64,000 bases of DNA, from assembly GCA_964555515.1 (NCBI GenBank), contig CAZKSJ010000002.1, positions 12,416-76,415 of the forward strand. Direction: 5' to 3'. Made by a program: the position numbers and the translations under genes. The notes under the pieces are model-generated. The model was given only the letters and a program-made list of their open reading frames with translations, searched no databases and was not told the origin of the DNA. Positions 28,155 through 36,814 of this stretch are shown here, piece by piece (the stretch's first letter is position 1; each line of letters opens with the position of its first letter). Source of the stretch: UBA1388 sp964555515. Its GTDB lineage: Bacteria > Patescibacteriota > Microgenomatia > UBA1400 > PJMF01.

Positions 28155-29816
28155 ATGATGAACCTGCCTGACAATCAATTACCCACAGTTTCTCATCAAA
28201 ATCCAGTGGCCTATTTTAGTGCTGAGTTTGGGTTTGATCCCCAACTGCCTATCTATGCTGGTGGCTTGGGGGTTTTGTCTGGAGATACCATCATGCAAGC
28301 CGCTGACGACAACTTTCCCATGGTGGGTGTCGGGTTGCTGTACCGAGGTTATGGCATGAGGCAAAGAATCGATGAGCATGGTAACCAAATTGATGAAGAC
28401 TGGAATTTCGATCCCTTATCGGCTGGTTTGGAGCACGTTTACGTTGATGAGTTGCCACTTTTTGTCAAAGTTAGGCTCACAGAAACAGAGGTTTGGCTGC
28501 GTTGCTGGAAAAAAACGTTTAAAAACGGGGTGATACTCTATTTATTAGACTCAGAAACAGACCAAAATCAACTCCCCGAACGCAGTATTACGCAAATTTT
28601 GTACTCCGGCACTCAAGAATCGCAACTGAAACAAATGTTTTTGCTGGGCATCGGTGGAGTCAAGTTATTAACCGCCCTCAACATTCATCCCAGCATCTAT
28701 CATCTCAATGAGGGTAGACCAGCATTTTTGCACTGGCAATTAATTAGACAATTAATGGATACACACGGTATTGACTATCATTCTGCTCAACAAATTGCCA
28801 TTCAAAAAACCGTCTACACTAACCACACGCTAGTAGCAGCTGGCAATATGGGTTACTCAATGGAGCTGCTTGGTACTTATTCAAAATACTATTCAGATAA
28901 AATGAAGATTACTTTAGAAGAATTACTCAGTGTGGGCATTGAAACAGATCCTAATGTGTTTGCCATCACCCGTTTTGCTTTAAATGTCTCCAAAAAAGCT
29001 AATGGAGTGAGTCAACTACATTCGAAGTTATCTGAAGATTACTGGCCACAATACCATTGGACTAACGTCACTAATGGCGTCCACTTTCCTAGTTGGCAGT
29101 CGAGCGCTGTGCCAGCTGCGGGCGATGATCCCGCTGAACTGTGGCAAGCCCACCATCAAGAAAAAGTTAATTTAGCCAACTTTGTCCATCAACAAACCGG
29201 TTTTGGATTTGATCCAAATATGATGGTCGTCACTTGGGCAAGGAGGTTGGCAGGTTACAAACAACTACAACTGCTTTTTGAAGATATCGAAAGACTCCGC
29301 CGGATCCTAAAAGATCCAGAGCGACCAGTGCAGCTGCTCATTTCTGGCAAAGCCCACATGGGTGATACGGCTGGCAAATCAATGCTAAAGGAGATTATTC
29401 GTTATCTTTCTAGAGAATTGGCGGGAAATGCGCTCTATATTCCCAATTACAACATTGAGATTGCTCAGCACTTAGTCAAAGGCTCCGATTTATGGCTAAA
29501 CACTCCTCAGCTTGGCAAAGAAGCAAGCGGTACCAGTGGTATGAAATCTGCGGCCAACGGTGGTTTGCAGTGTACGGTGCCAGACGGCTGGGCGGCAGAG
29601 GTGGATTGGACAGATTTGGGATGGACACTCCATCAAGATCACATTGCACAACATCTTTATCAATTACTTGAAACAGAAATTGTGCCTCTCTATTACCAGT
29701 TAGAGGATGGCTTGCCTAAAAAATGGATTGAAAAAATGTTTAAAACGATCAAGATGGCCGACCGCTTCTCTGCCAAACGGATGCTGCAAGAATACGCTGA
29801 TAAACTTTATAAATAA
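28155..29816 (+). CDS. glgP: Alpha-glucan (glycogen) phosphorylase, short GT35 form
   Basis: PLP-dependent enzyme releasing glucose-1-phosphate from alpha-glucans. N-terminal VAYFSAEFGFDPQLPIYAGG, YHLNEGRPAF, VTWARRLAGYK, and the PLP/phosphate motif EASGTSGMKSAANGG are all visible; the lysine of GMKSA should bind the cofactor. 553 aa, so it belongs to the short type found in many bacteria and archaea, about 250 residues shorter than the E. coli enzyme. The start may be the ATG at 28155 or 28158; a GTG at 28140 is less likely. No glycogen synthase is in the window. Confidence 0.92.
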   Translation: MMNLPDNQLPTVSHQNPVAYFSAEFGFDPQLPIYAGGLGVLSGDTIMQAADDNFPMVGVGLLYRGYGMRQRIDEHGNQIDEDWNFDPLSAGLEHVYVDELPLFVKVRLTETEVWLRCWKKTFKNGVILYLLDSETDQNQLPERSITQILYSGTQESQLKQMFLLGIGGVKLLTALNIHPSIYHLNEGRPAFLHWQLIRQLMDTHGIDYHSAQQIAIQKTVYTNHTLVAAGNMGYSMELLGTYSKYYSDKMKITLEELLSVGIETDPNVFAITRFALNVSKKANGVSQLHSKLSEDYWPQYHWTNVTNGVHFPSWQSSAVPAAGDDPAELWQAHHQEKVNLANFVHQQTGFGFDPNMMVVTWARRLAGYKQLQLLFEDIERLRRILKDPERPVQLLISGKAHMGDTAGKSMLKEIIRYLSRELAGNALYIPNYNIEIAQHLVKGSDLWLNTPQLGKEASGTSGMKSAANGGLQCTVPDGWAAEVDWTDLGWTLHQDHIAQHLYQLLETEIVPLYYQLEDGLPKKWIEKMFKTIKMADRFSAKRMLQEYADKLYK

Positions 29817-29836
29817 GGCGTAGACACAATATCAAC

Positions 29837-31468
29837 ATGACAATCTTCATCGAAATTACTTTGGTCATGGTCATAGTTTTGGCAGTTTCTTTGCTGATGA
29901 AACTGCTCAAACAACCCCTGGTGGTTGGATATATCTTGGCTGGCATCCTGGCTGGACCAGTGGGTTTCAACATTGTTCAAGCCCATGATACCGTTGAGCT
30001 GTTTTCCAAGTTTGGTATCACCATCTTGTTATTCATCGTGGGACTCCACCTTAGTCCCAAAGTTATCAAGGAAGTTGGCTCGGTCTCACTCATCACTGGA
30101 GTGGGACAAGTGCTGTTTACATCTTTTTTTGGCTTCCTGATTGCCTTACTGCTCAATATTCCCACCCTGTCGGCGCTATACGTGGCCATTGCTCTCACCT
30201 TCAGTAGCACAATTATTATCTTGAAATTATTGTCAGACAAAGGTCAGACCCAATCCTTATATGGCAAGATCGCGATCGGTTTTCTGTTAGTTCAGGACGT
30301 GATTGCTACTATCATCCTGATCGTGGTTTCCTCATTTTCAGACCAAAGCGTCGCACTTTTACCTGCGATTTCATTATTAATTCTCAAATCTTTAGGCATC
30401 TTAGTCGGGTTGTTCTTGATGATGTCTTGGCTTTTACCCAAGATCGCACAGTTTGTGAGTAAAAGTCAGGAGTTGTTGTTTATCTTTTCTTTGACATGGG
30501 GACTCAGCTTGGCGGCTCTTTTTCATGTGATTGGCTTATCAGTTGAAATTGGCGCTTTGCTAGCGGGTGTAGCTGCTTCTAGCTTGCCATTTGCCGATGA
30601 AATTAGTTCCAGAATGAGACCTCTCAGAGATTTTTTCATCATCTTATTCTTCATTTTCCTTGGTTCTAGTATGACGTTTGGTTCAATTGGCAGTTTGATC
30701 GCACCGGTTTTAATCCTGTCAGTTTTCGTTTTAATTGGCAACCCAGTGATTGTGATTATCATCATGAACCTCCTGGGATACCATAAAAGAACGTCTTTTA
30801 TGGCCGGACTGACAGTAGCTCAAATCAGTGAGTTTTCCCTGATTTTGGCTTCCTTGGGTCTGCAACTGGGACACCTGTCTCCAGAAACATTGACCCTAGT
30901 TACTTTGGTTGGTTTAGTCACCATTGCTGGCTCAACTTATCTAATCCTTTACGCTGACCAAATCTACCCGTTACTCAAAGATTGGCTGACCTTCTTAGAG
31001 TTGAAAAAAAATAACCACACCGACCGCAGCAACCGTGAACAATTAGACATGATGCTGTTTGGATGTGACCGAACCAGTCAAACTTTTATAGATTTTGCCA
31101 AGAAAATGGATTACTCAATTGGTTTTGTAGACTTAAACCCAGAAGTTGAAAATAATCTTCAGCCTGCCGGTGCAGAGTATTTCTTCGGAGACGCAAGTGA
31201 TAAGGAATTTATTTCTGAGCTGCCGCTGGATAAAACCAAAGCGGTTGTATCTAGCATCCCCTCACTTGAAACTAATTTATTGCTAATTAAACACATTCGG
31301 AAGAATAAATACCGCAGTTTAATAATCGTACTGGCAAATACCACAGAGGAAGCAGCTCAGCTGCGTGAAGCCGGCAGCGATGCGATTGTGCTGCCTCATG
31401 AACATGCGGCAAAATTTGTGGTGCGAAAATTGACAAGACACGGCCTAAATAAAGCCGCTTTTGTTTGA
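29837..31468 (+). CDS. CPA2-family cation:proton antiporter with RCK_N domain (KefB-like)
   Basis: Integral membrane antiporter (about 12 helices, residues 1-375) fused to a cytoplasmic RCK/TrkA-N nucleotide-binding domain (about 400-540). Typical segments are KQPLVVGYILAGILAGP, FGITILLFIVGLHLSPK, FSSTIIILKLL, GFLLVQDVIATIIL and GLSVEIGALLAGVAAS. In the RCK domain, LFGCDRTSQTF corresponds to the GxGxxG region (altered), GFVDLNPE to the adenosine-binding acid, and YFFGDASDKEF follows. Expected role is K+ or Na+/H+ exchange under nucleotide control. It lies 20 nt after glgP. Confidence 0.88.
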   Translation: MTIFIEITLVMVIVLAVSLLMKLLKQPLVVGYILAGILAGPVGFNIVQAHDTVELFSKFGITILLFIVGLHLSPKVIKEVGSVSLITGVGQVLFTSFFGFLIALLLNIPTLSALYVAIALTFSSTIIILKLLSDKGQTQSLYGKIAIGFLLVQDVIATIILIVVSSFSDQSVALLPAISLLILKSLGILVGLFLMMSWLLPKIAQFVSKSQELLFIFSLTWGLSLAALFHVIGLSVEIGALLAGVAASSLPFADEISSRMRPLRDFFIILFFIFLGSSMTFGSIGSLIAPVLILSVFVLIGNPVIVIIIMNLLGYHKRTSFMAGLTVAQISEFSLILASLGLQLGHLSPETLTLVTLVGLVTIAGSTYLILYADQIYPLLKDWLTFLELKKNNHTDRSNREQLDMMLFGCDRTSQTFIDFAKKMDYSIGFVDLNPEVENNLQPAGAEYFFGDASDKEFISELPLDKTKAVVSSIPSLETNLLLIKHIRKNKYRSLIIVLANTTEEAAQLREAGSDAIVLPHEHAAKFVVRKLTRHGLNKAAFV

Positions 31469-31615
31469 ATCACACAATCCTAACCAATATGTTTTCACTC
31501 TTCAATTTTCTACTAAAACACACAGTGTTTCAAAATCTCTGCATAATCCATGGAACTATTCTCATCCCAAGAGATTCTAGCTCACAACTGATTTTCAACT
31601 TCATAGCAGTTTCGA

Positions 31616-31642
31616 TTTATCAGCGCGTGAGTGATAAAATAC
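31616..31642 (+). promoter_or_regulatory. Inverted repeat over a -10 box in the 31469-31679 spacer
   Basis: TTTATCA (31616-31622) and TGATAAA (31632-31638) form a 7-bp inverted repeat with a 9-nt centre; its right arm runs into TAAAAT (31635-31640), a possible -10 box for the GT-C gene at 31680. An AGAGAG stretch close to the ATG could serve as ribosome site. The rest of the spacer is AT-rich with no further structure I can support. Confidence 0.4.
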
Positions 31643-31679
31643 TTTCTATCAATATCCATAATAAGAGAGATCAGCATAT

Positions 31680-33284
31680 ATGACACTCAAACGTGTCCCT
31701 AACTCTACTTTACTGAAGAAATTTCACATCACCGATAAAACTCAAAATCTTTGGAAATATTTGTGTTATGTGGCAATCTTTATTTTATTTACTGTGGGAT
31801 CTTTACACCTCCAAAAAGCTGATTTTTATTATGATACCGACATTGCTCGAGATATGCTTTTACTCGAAGAAATGGTTAAGGAAAATAAATTAACACTGAT
31901 TGGCGGCAGAACCAGCGTATCTGGCGTATTTCATGGGCCCTTATATTATTGGCTGATGTTACCATTTTTTGTTTTATCTGGCGGCAATCCAGTAGCGATT
32001 AGTTGGGTGTGGTTTGTGATATATCTGATGTTTATTGGATCATTCTATTACGTTGGGAAAAGAGTATTCGACGATCAGACCGCTTTGATGAGTACTACCT
32101 TGCTCACAAGCGCTACTATCGCTTATTCTAGCGGCTTCACTCACAGCGTATTGGCCAACTTTCTGATTGTTCCCTTAATCTATTTAGTATATCTCTATCT
32201 TCAGTCCAACAAAGTCTGGCTGCTATTGGGAGCTGTCTTGGTGGCAGGATTGATTATTCAGTTTCAAATGGCATTTGGTGTACCAATATTGATACTAATT
32301 GGAGGTTATACGATTTATCATATCGTTTATCACCAGAATTATATACATTTATTGGCAGGTTTATTACTATTTGTGCCAATCAGCACATTCATTGCATTTG
32401 ATTTACGACACAACTTTATTCAGCTAAATTCGGTTTGGTCAATAATCACTGGTGAAAGTGCCGGAAATTCTAGTCTTAATGGATACTGGCCAGATCGTTG
32501 GGCTTCATTTATCGATACGTTCAGATTTTGGTCAATTCCTCTCAATGAGTTGCAAGATTTTGCTAAAGTCTCCACCATTATCTTGTTAGCGTTTCTCGCG
32601 TACCAAAACTTTTTAGCCGGCAATAAATCAAATAAATTTATCACCTTGTCAACATTGATTATCTTTGGTTTTTGGATTGTGACTAGTCCATTTAAAGGCA
32701 ATGTATGGCCTCAATACTATCGCACCTTATTGCCCATAGTCATACTTTGTCTGACTTATGCTGTGGTTCATTATCTACCAAAGAAGTTATTCCTAACCAT
32801 ATTGCTGTTGATTATTGGTACTAATACATTTTTTGCTCTCAAGTCTGGGATTGATTATCTAAAATCTACACCCACAACTGATGAAATACATTGGAAGTTC
32901 TATCGTCAAATGGTTGAGGATGTTTTGGTTAATAGTGGTGGTGAACCATTTGGCTACTATGTTTTCACTCCTGACCAATTTGGTTATCAAGCCAAGTACG
33001 CACTGAGATTCTTTACCAAAGCTAATAATGCCATTGCTCAACCGTACACCAAACAATCGTTGACGTATTTGATACTTGCAGGCTATTGGGATGACAATAA
33101 GTTTTTAAGTAAAGAGTATTGGCAGAATAGCCAGGTAAGAATTGACCGTGACCCCGATGAACTTTGGAATTATAAAAATTTTGAAGAGCAAGAAACTTAC
33201 ACTGTAATGAGATTTAATTTAACAGATTTAGAAACTGCTATTCCCTCTGAGCCAACTCTGCTTGAAGGAATTCATTTTCGATAA
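31680..33284 (+). CDS. Polytopic GT-C glycosyltransferase (GT39-like)
   Basis: 534-aa membrane protein with 10-12 helices. The outer-loop acidic motif is YYDTDIARD, followed by GVFHGPLYYWLMLPFF. The same layout (GDQGRD, then GPFYYYFMLPFL) occurs in the gene at 38922, so the two form a subgroup distinct from the triplet at 0.6-5.8 kb. A C-terminal soluble region of ~150 residues follows the last helices. Expected to use a polyprenyl-linked sugar outside the membrane. It stands alone between the antiporter and tRNA-Gln, with its own putative promoter. Confidence 0.8.
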   Translation: MTLKRVPNSTLLKKFHITDKTQNLWKYLCYVAIFILFTVGSLHLQKADFYYDTDIARDMLLLEEMVKENKLTLIGGRTSVSGVFHGPLYYWLMLPFFVLSGGNPVAISWVWFVIYLMFIGSFYYVGKRVFDDQTALMSTTLLTSATIAYSSGFTHSVLANFLIVPLIYLVYLYLQSNKVWLLLGAVLVAGLIIQFQMAFGVPILILIGGYTIYHIVYHQNYIHLLAGLLLFVPISTFIAFDLRHNFIQLNSVWSIITGESAGNSSLNGYWPDRWASFIDTFRFWSIPLNELQDFAKVSTIILLAFLAYQNFLAGNKSNKFITLSTLIIFGFWIVTSPFKGNVWPQYYRTLLPIVILCLTYAVVHYLPKKLFLTILLLIIGTNTFFALKSGIDYLKSTPTTDEIHWKFYRQMVEDVLVNSGGEPFGYYVFTPDQFGYQAKYALRFFTKANNAIAQPYTKQSLTYLILAGYWDDNKFLSKEYWQNSQVRIDRDPDELWNYKNFEEQETYTVMRFNLTDLETAIPSEPTLLEGIHFR

Positions 33285-33371
33285 ATCATAGCTCACTCGC
33301 ATGCACTAGGAGGGCACTTCACTTCGTTGCGTACTCTCCGTCGCGAACCATAGCTTAATCTAACAGTCCAC

Positions 33372-33412
33372 GATCATGTTGAATTTAGGCTAAAGCCTAA
33401 TTCATCATGATC
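33372..33412. repeat. Long hairpin abutting the 3' end of tRNA-Gln
   Basis: GATCATGTTGAATTTAGGC and GCCTAATTCATCATGATC pair over about 17 of 19 positions around a TAAA loop (one mismatch, one bulge). On the tRNA strand it begins within the last two bases of the gene. There is no U-tract, so it is not a standard intrinsic terminator; it may be a processing or stability element. The remaining bases of 33285-33371 show nothing I can name. Confidence 0.6.
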
Positions 33413-33480
33413 CCGGACTAGGATTCGAACCTAGGATAACAAGTTCAGAGCCTGTTGTGATGCCACTTCACTATCCGGGA
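33410..33480 (-). tRNA. tRNA-Gln (CUG anticodon)
   Basis: Full cloverleaf on the minus strand: 7-bp acceptor TCCCGGA/TCCGGGA, D-arm GTGA...TCAC with a GG in the loop, anticodon stem ACAGG/CTTGT around loop CTCTGAA (anticodon CTG), 4-nt variable loop, and T-arm CTAGG-TTCGAAT-CCTAG. CCA is not encoded, in line with the CCA-adding enzyme gene at 50.1 kb. The glutamine codon CAG is read. Confidence 0.93.
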
Positions 33481-33585
33481 CTGTATTGCTGCTGTTATCT
33501 ACAAGTCTGAACAGGTTAGTATATCAAACAAAGACACTAAAACGCCAGCTTGTTTTAAATTTTATGAATCCTAAGATATCAATCC

Positions 33586-34260
33586 ATGTCACCCCATCTT
33601 TTAATCGTCGAAGACGACCGCAACTTGCAAGACTTGCTTATTAGTCATTTCACCCAAAAATATAGTGTCACCACCACCGACTCGGTTGATAGAGCCTGCG
33701 ACTTAATTGACCGCACCCAATTTGATTTAGCCATTGTTGATCGAGTCTTGAGTGATGGTGATGGCCTCGATGTCGTCACCTATCTTAAAGATGTGCAACC
33801 ACAGTCAAGAGTGATTGCCTTGAGCAAGATGGGTCGTCCCGAGCAGCGCGTATCTGGCCTTGAATCTGGTGCAGACGACTATTTAGCCAAGCCATTTTGT
33901 TTGGCGGAACTAACCATCAAAGTCAGTAAATTGCTCGCCAACATCAAGAATAATAATCGCTCATCACAAATAAAAACTAAGTACTTAAAGTTAAACAATC
34001 ACACTTCAGAATTAGGTTTGCGAGACTCGGTGGTGAGACTACGTCGTCGTGAGGCACAAATTTTGAGCGTGTTGTTGCTCTATCTTAATCAAGTGGTGAG
34101 TAGGCAGATGATCATCAACAGTGTTTGGCAAAATAAAGATTTTGTACCCAACAAAACTACCCTCGATGTCTATATCCGCCGCTTAAGAATGCACTTGGGA
34201 GGAAGCGCTGGTCAGATCGTGACAATCAAAGGCGTGGGTTATTCATATCAAGAAATCTAG
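33586..34260 (+). CDS. Response regulator, OmpR/PhoB family
   Basis: 224 aa: a receiver domain (about 1-118) and a winged-helix DNA-binding domain (about 130-224). The acidic pocket is VEDD, the phosphoacceptor Asp is in LAIVDRVLSD, the switch Ser is in VIALSKMG and the invariant Lys is in YLAKPF. The winged helix has RRREAQILSVLLL, TTLDVYIRRLRMHL and IVTIKGVGYSY. It should act as a phosphorylation-controlled transcription factor. Its 3' end overlaps the histidine kinase gene on the other strand by 35 bp, so the pair is arranged tail to tail instead of as an operon. Confidence 0.92.
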   Translation: MSPHLLIVEDDRNLQDLLISHFTQKYSVTTTDSVDRACDLIDRTQFDLAIVDRVLSDGDGLDVVTYLKDVQPQSRVIALSKMGRPEQRVSGLESGADDYLAKPFCLAELTIKVSKLLANIKNNNRSSQIKTKYLKLNNHTSELGLRDSVVRLRRREAQILSVLLLYLNQVVSRQMIINSVWQNKDFVPNKTTLDVYIRRLRMHLGGSAGQIVTIKGVGYSYQEI

Positions 34261-34924
34261 TTCTTGGGCTCAATATTGGTAACTTCAGCACCACCATGGT
34301 GCCCAATCCAGGTTTAGATAATATTTCAAATTTACCATAAAATACCGATTCAACTACCCACTTCACAAACGGCAAACCAATACCCATGCCATCTTTTTTA
34401 GTAGTCAAGAATGGTTGTTTCACCAATAATTGCTGCCATGTATTCATCCCTTGCCCAAAATCAGAAAGCACAATCTTTAATACTTTTTGGGAAGAAAAAA
34501 GATTCAGCCCAACTAGGGTTTCTTCATTTGATTCCAGACTGTTTTTTACCAAACACATCACCGCTTCAATGAGCAACAGCTGTTTACCCTGCAGGCTCAC
34601 TCCATCAATCTGGCGGTGTGCAAAGTAGACTCTGTCAGAATCGGGCAATAACAACAACTGCTGAGCAATCATGACCGTGGTTTCTTTAACCGAGAATGTG
34701 TAGTGGTGATGAGGTGAGCGCAGTGCTCTCAATACTCCTCTAATTTGCTGATAAGCAGCCGATTTTACCCGATCATCATTTGTAGCCGCCAGCACTGTCA
34801 ACGGCGAAGCAATGGAGTGTTCAATCAGACTACCTAACACGACTTGTTTATCAATTGAGTTACCAAAATCATCGGGTTGAATAAAACAAATGATATCCAA
34901 AAACTGCTCCCAAAGCCGTTTCAT
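34226..34924 (-). CDS. Minimal soluble histidine kinase
   Basis: 232 aa without membrane helix, PAS, HAMP or other sensor domain. The H-box is LIEHSIASPLTVL (His near residue 36), in a short dimerisation region; the ATPase domain has N-box LVKNSLES, G1 DFGQGM, F-box PFLTTKK and G2 GMGIGLPFVKWVVE. It is therefore likely catalytic. The input signal must come from a partner or from the short N-terminus. It converges with and overlaps the response regulator gene by 35 bp; the two probably form one system, inferred from adjacency. Confidence 0.85.
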   Translation of the reverse strand: MKRLWEQFLDIICFIQPDDFGNSIDKQVVLGSLIEHSIASPLTVLAATNDDRVKSAAYQQIRGVLRALRSPHHHYTFSVKETTVMIAQQLLLLPDSDRVYFAHRQIDGVSLQGKQLLLIEAVMCLVKNSLESNEETLVGLNLFSSQKVLKIVLSDFGQGMNTWQQLLVKQPFLTTKKDGMGIGLPFVKWVVESVFYGKFEILSKPGLGTMVVLKLPILSPRTRFLDMNNPRL

Positions 34925-35038
34925 ATTCTTTTTCTCTATCTCTCAAGCATTGGGCAGGCAAATTAAACTACGTTAATCTTATCAAGATAAATTTGAAAAT
35001 AAATGAGTAACGGTTATGTAAAAGTTATAATGTCTATT

Positions 35039-36688
35039 TTACTTATATTGATCGCCATTTCGCACAATTTCGGTTACATCCCAAACTTGTAAGCAAGGGG
35101 CATCAAAGGGTCGGCAGTACTCAGCCACTAAGTATTCTTTGGTTATATCAAAGGTAATGCGATGCGAATTGACTAATATCCAAAGCCGATCAAACTCACT
35201 TTGCCGATCAATTAATACTTGCGGAATACTGTTGACGGGCTGACCTGCTCCCTCCACATAGATATTTTCCACTGGCGTGCGATGGAGATACATCAGTACT
35301 CCATCTGGCAATGTGCCAAAAAAGCCTTCTGTCGCCACAGCAATTTTTTGCTCGGCTGCTTGAGTTTGCAGCAAGTTTACGAACTGATAAATACCGTGAC
35401 CAGACGACCACTTAGTCAGATACTGCTCTTTATCGGCAGGCACGTATGGATATGAAGAGACATCTGTCCAGGCATAAGTCAGTGCCACCAGAGATGGAGT
35501 AATAATCTGTTGGATTAACATAATTGAAGTAAATACCACCACAATTTGCTTGGCAACACTGATTTTCATCATCTGGTGGCGCACTCTCTCTAGATAGAAG
35601 GAAGCCGCCAAGGCAGCGGCCACGGTCAGATAGAGCACTGAGGGCATTAGGTATCTTGGGTAGACGACTTTGCCAAGCACCACAATCGGAAACACAAAAG
35701 AAAGACTTGCAAGAATCAACACCAACTGCTGTCGCCGCAAGTCCCTCTCAAATAACCCAGCAATAATTAATACAACCACACCCGGAGTTAAGTACCACCA
35801 ATAATAACTAAAGTACGTAGGGGCATTAATCAAAGTTTGTTGCCATGCTCCATGTAAGAGCACATCTGAGACCGGATATAAAAAGTCACTACCCCGGAAG
35901 ATGAGCTGGGGAAAGGCAGCTGAGATTTTTAAAGTGAGAAAAATCAATAAGCCGATCGCGACCAACACCCCAACCCTGATTAGTCTGGAAATTAATCGGG
36001 ACGCCGATTCTAGAGGTGGCAATAAGGTTAATGCAAACAATGACGGTACTGCCAATAAGGCGGGAATTTTGGTATACAAAGCTGCTCCTAAAAATATTCC
36101 TCCCCACCACATCCACGCTCCATTAAGAGACCATAAACGTTTGATTTCTGCATAACTTATCCGCCAAAACATTCTCACAAACTGCTGATGGCTGGCAATC
36201 AGACCGGCTTGAGTATTAAGCTTGATGACCGCTAAGGAAGCACCAGCAATCCAAACAGTCAACCAGCCATCCATTAAGGCCATGCGATGGTGGATAAACC
36301 AAAAAGGCAAAAATGTCACGAACAACGCCCCAATTGTTTGGGTAAACCGCTTGCCGCCCAATGCTTTGAGGATCAACGTCACAAAAACTAATTGAACTGC
36401 GCCTCCCAATACAGACACAAATCTGCCGGCAAATAATGGATCATCAAATAAATACTGAAAAGGAAATAGCATCCAGATAAAAAGGGGGGTTTTGCCATCA
36501 TTTAAGGGAAAGAATAAATACCGTGGCAAATCATCAATCATGAGTTGCGACCATCTGATGTAAATCGCTTCATCTGCAAAAACAGGCAAAGCGGTTAGGT
36601 AAATCAGGTGAGTCAAAAAATAGATGGTCAACCAGATACCAAACCACTTTATTTCTCGGTGAAGGAGATTTGCACGAAGTCGTTTCAC
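35039..36688 (-). CDS. Polytopic GT-C glycosyltransferase (ArnT/PMT_2-like)
   Basis: About 549 aa with 10-12 helices. The acidic first-loop motif is PVFADEAIYIRW, followed by LNDGKTPLFIWMLFPF, which matches the ArnT/PMT_2 pattern more closely than the other GT-C genes here. HHRMALMDGWLT follows in the next loop. A ~120-residue soluble C-terminal part is present. No ATG is available near the front; the GTG at 36688 is chosen because TATAAT lies exactly 6 nt upstream. A GTG at 36709 is the alternative. Sugar and acceptor are unknown. Confidence 0.8.
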   Translation of the reverse strand: MKRLRANLLHREIKWFGIWLTIYFLTHLIYLTALPVFADEAIYIRWSQLMIDDLPRYLFFPLNDGKTPLFIWMLFPFQYLFDDPLFAGRFVSVLGGAVQLVFVTLILKALGGKRFTQTIGALFVTFLPFWFIHHRMALMDGWLTVWIAGASLAVIKLNTQAGLIASHQQFVRMFWRISYAEIKRLWSLNGAWMWWGGIFLGAALYTKIPALLAVPSLFALTLLPPLESASRLISRLIRVGVLVAIGLLIFLTLKISAAFPQLIFRGSDFLYPVSDVLLHGAWQQTLINAPTYFSYYWWYLTPGVVVLIIAGLFERDLRRQQLVLILASLSFVFPIVVLGKVVYPRYLMPSVLYLTVAAALAASFYLERVRHQMMKISVAKQIVVVFTSIMLIQQIITPSLVALTYAWTDVSSYPYVPADKEQYLTKWSSGHGIYQFVNLLQTQAAEQKIAVATEGFFGTLPDGVLMYLHRTPVENIYVEGAGQPVNSIPQVLIDRQSEFDRLWILVNSHRITFDITKEYLVAEYCRPFDAPCLQVWDVTEIVRNGDQYK

Positions 36689-36694
36689 ACTAGC

Positions 36695-36700
36695 ATTATA
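36695..36700 (-). promoter_or_regulatory. -10 box (TATAAT) 6 nt before a GTG start
   Basis: Perfect TATAAT on the minus strand; the seventh base downstream is the G of the GTG at 36688. No good -35 hexamer is visible. It supports a leaderless start of the ArnT-like gene. Confidence 0.5.
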
Positions 36701-36814
36701 CGACGTCACTCAGATGAAACCTAGCGACTCTTCAGCGATTAATTAAATAACAATGATCATCATCCTTAGAATCGACAAACCCGCAATCGACGACTAATAA
36801 ACCTTCAATTAAAC

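Noticed and set aside
31465..31683. 72-codon open frame from a TTG in the antiporter/GT-C spacer
   Set aside because: Composition is irregular, the start is a TTG without ribosome site, and it overlaps both neighbours; it looks like chance.
35025..35030. TATAAT on the plus strand at the 3' end of the ArnT-like gene
   Set aside because: It would drive only antisense transcription and has no good -35 partner.
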